From Ferruginibacter sp. (GTDB lineage: Bacteria; Bacteroidota; Bacteroidia; Chitinophagales; Chitinophagaceae), in the NCBI GenBank assembly GCA_018882645.1, contig VERM01000092.1, positions 1 through 6,314 on the forward strand: a stretch of DNA of 6,314 nucleotides, given 5' to 3'. Made by a program: the position numbers and the translations under genes. The notes beneath the pieces were generated by a model. It saw only the letters and a list, made by a program, of their open reading frames with translations, was not told the origin of the DNA and did not search any database. Of the stretch, positions 4,779-6,314 are shown one piece after another (the stretch's first letter is position 1; every line of letters begins with the position of its first letter).

Positions 4779-5603
4779 CTAAAATTTCAATTTTTTAAGA
4801 TTCCGTTGCACTTCACGTACCACTTGCTCAAAGTCAGGCAAGTTCTTTATTTGTTCACTCAAAGAGCTTTTCCATCTGCCTTTGTATTGAGGCAATCTTT
4901 CATCTAATTTTTTATGAAAATCTGTATGCTTTAAATCCTTGCTTTTGCATTTGGCTTCAAATTGATTAATATAAAAACCGGCATCCATTTCGTGTACTTC
5001 CAGTAAATACCAGATGTCGTAAAAATCTCTTGCCTGCATTCGCTGCATTACTGATCGCATTTTCTCTACCAACACTTCTTCTAATGGATAACAGAACACC
5101 CGATGTTCTTCCATATCGGAATAGCCAATAAAAACATTATTCATTATCGGTTCAAAAACCAGTTGTTCTCTGCGAGAAATATCAACTTTTACTTTTTTGT
5201 TATTTCCTTGTCCTCCAAGAGGACCGATGTAACTGATGTAAAAGTGAAGGCCATCTTGCTCGTCCGGCAGGCGGACTCCTTCCTCTTCCATATTGTCAAT
5301 GATTTCAAGCGGGATATTGGCTTCATCTCTTATAAACTCAAATACTTCTTTAATCCATACAAAAATTATTTCGTTTGATATTTCGCTATTCAGCAATGTA
5401 AAATCAAGGTCCTCCGAAAAACGATATTCTTCAAAATAAACTTTCTTTAAAACAGTTCCGCCTTTGAAAACGATTGCCTTTGAAAGTTGCTCATGTTTGG
5501 AAATGCCAAAAAGAATCCATGAAAGAATGTAGTCTTTTTCAATTTGCTGATCACGAACACCCATAGCATTTGCTTTTTGTTGTATTTCTCCCGGTTTGAT
5601 CAT
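4779..5603 (-). CDS. abiEii: AbiEii-type nucleotidyltransferase toxin
   Basis: This 274-residue protein is the toxin of the type IV AbiE toxin-antitoxin system, a polymerase-beta-fold nucleotidyltransferase that halts growth; AbiE acts in abortive infection against phage. The sequence shows FKGGTVLKK (46-54, with Gly48-Gly49-Thr50) and RFSEDLDFT (61-69), whose Asp65-x-Asp67 pair is the expected metal-binding motif. Further on are KVDISRRE (139-146, Asp141), EEVLVEKMRSV (175-185, Lys181) and the RDFYDIWYL motif (192-200), all in family order. Length is normal (about 270-300) and no defect is visible, so it should be active. The ATG at 5603 shares four bases (ATGA) with the stop of the antitoxin gene, indicating translational coupling. 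It ends with TAG at 4779-4781. The small winged-helix ORF begins just after it. Confidence 0.93.
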   Translation of the reverse strand: MIKPGEIQQKANAMGVRDQQIEKDYILSWILFGISKHEQLSKAIVFKGGTVLKKVYFEEYRFSEDLDFTLLNSEISNEIIFVWIKEVFEFIRDEANIPLEIIDNMEEEGVRLPDEQDGLHFYISYIGPLGGQGNNKKVKVDISRREQLVFEPIMNNVFIGYSDMEEHRVFCYPLEEVLVEKMRSVMQRMQARDFYDIWYLLEVHEMDAGFYINQFEAKCKSKDLKHTDFHKKLDERLPQYKGRWKSSLSEQIKNLPDFEQVVREVQRNLKKLKF

Positions 5604-6314
5604 GTGAAAATGGCAGATTTAATTGTTTCCGTTTCCAAATTTTGTTGAATACTCCAGCGACTTATCCGTTTACCTGTTTTGGGAAGCTCGGTATCAAGTA
5701 CCACGTAGGAAGCGGTTTTCATTTGATGCAAATCTTCAATGATTTTAGTATTGATGTCAAGTAATTCCAAAATAAATCCAAGTCTTTTTATTACGGCTTG
5801 CGAATCAAATTTCCTGGCGTAGTCAAGTAATCTTTCGTATTTTATTTTGTCTTTAGAAACATAAATTGCTTTTGCCACTTCAACAATTCCACCTGCATAT
5901 TCGGGTTTGAACAAACAGTCAATGAAAGTTTTCTCTAAGTCAGAGCATTGCACTTTATTGAAACTGTCGATCCAGATTTTCTTTGAACCGAAAAAATGTT
6001 TTTCATTGTGGTAGATAAATTGGAAGGGGACTTCTTTGATTTTAATTTCAGATGGTCGTACCTGTTTTGATACAACGATTTGTTCTTTCAACGATGGTTG
6101 TGAAATCAGATTATGAACTTGCAAAGCGGAATAATATCCGATATAATATTGGGCATCATTCACCAAATGCTCTGCTATCAAATGCCAGTCGGGCATAAAA
6201 GTTTTGGCATTTTGTTCATATGGGATAATATAATAAACACCTTCTTTCACTCGCATCAATAAACCTCTCTTTGTCATGTCGCTGAGCAGTTCTCTTACGG
6301 CACTTGCTTTAGAG
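5600..6314 (-). CDS. abiEi: AbiEi-type antitoxin (start lies beyond the window)
   Basis: Open reading frame continues through the right edge, so 237 C-terminal residues are visible. An in-frame ATG at 6277 would give 225 residues, but the 12 residues before it (SKASAVRELLSD) complete a winged-helix, continuing TKRGLLMRVKEGVYYIIP, so the true start is further upstream. The rest matches the antitoxin body: WHLIAEHLVNDAQYYIGYYS with SALQVHNL, then KEVPFQFIYHNEKHFFG, then a C-terminal helical region around CSDLEKTFIDCLFKPEYAGG and KRLGFILELL. AbiEi proteins repress their own operon through the N-terminal winged helix and neutralise AbiEii without forming a stable complex (type IV; known for the family). 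The operator and promoter would be right of 6314. The stop (5600-5602) overlaps the abiEii start. Confidence 0.9.
   Translation of the reverse strand, partial: SKASAVRELLSDMTKRGLLMRVKEGVYYIIPYEQNAKTFMPDWHLIAEHLVNDAQYYIGYYSALQVHNLISQPSLKEQIVVSKQVRPSEIKIKEVPFQFIYHNEKHFFGSKKIWIDSFNKVQCSDLEKTFIDCLFKPEYAGGIVEVAKAIYVSKDKIKYERLLDYARKFDSQAVIKRLGFILELLDINTKIIEDLHQMKTASYVVLDTELPKTGKRISRWSIQQNLETETIKSAIFT

Overview
The window looks like an accessory region of a Bacteroidota genome (Chitinophaga, Sphingobacteria or Cytophaga type). It is AT-rich and its genes lack clear Shine-Dalgarno sequences. Two start regions carry matches to the Bacteroidota -7 promoter element TAnnTTTG, and the protein families (AbiEi/AbiEii, WYL regulator, IS91-like element with its own tyrosine recombinase) fit such a genome. 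The assignment rests on style and gene content; no marker gene is present.

Left part (1-1842): nested mobile DNA. The last codons of an IS3-type transposase and an IS150-like right end (to about 127) run directly into the middle of a tyrosine recombinase gene (128-550). That gene overlaps an apparently complete IS91-type HUH transposase (529-1641). This is the two-gene form of IS91-family element, with its upstream gene broken by the IS3 insertion or by a deletion next to it. A 58-bp imperfect hairpin follows (1785-1842). Its ends match integron attC core sites, and it lies 11 nt past the stop codon of a 109-residue orphan gene on the minus strand (1854-2183), which is the layout of an integron gene cassette.

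Middle (2327-4553): a divergent regulatory module. A minus-strand pair encodes a 136-residue protein of unknown function and a 334-residue HTH-WYL regulator. The divergent plus-strand gene encodes a 213-residue protein that looks like a ConA-like beta-sandwich. The 129-bp space between them holds two closely related 17-bp dyads of the form CCTCC-N7-GGAGG. Read toward its own promoter, each dyad ends exactly 11 bp before a -7 element. I infer that one regulator, probably the WYL protein, controls both directions. I do not recognise the module as a described system.

Right part (4525-6314): a type IV toxin-antitoxin (abortive infection) pair, AbiEi antitoxin (start beyond the window) and AbiEii nucleotidyltransferase toxin, joined by an ATGA overlap. 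A small winged-helix ORF follows that resembles the C-terminal end of AlbA_2/Schlafen-type ATP-binding regulators. Its last 29 bp overlap the convergent 213-residue gene, which suggests a rearrangement joint. Overall this is a defence- and mobility-rich patch assembled by successive insertions.
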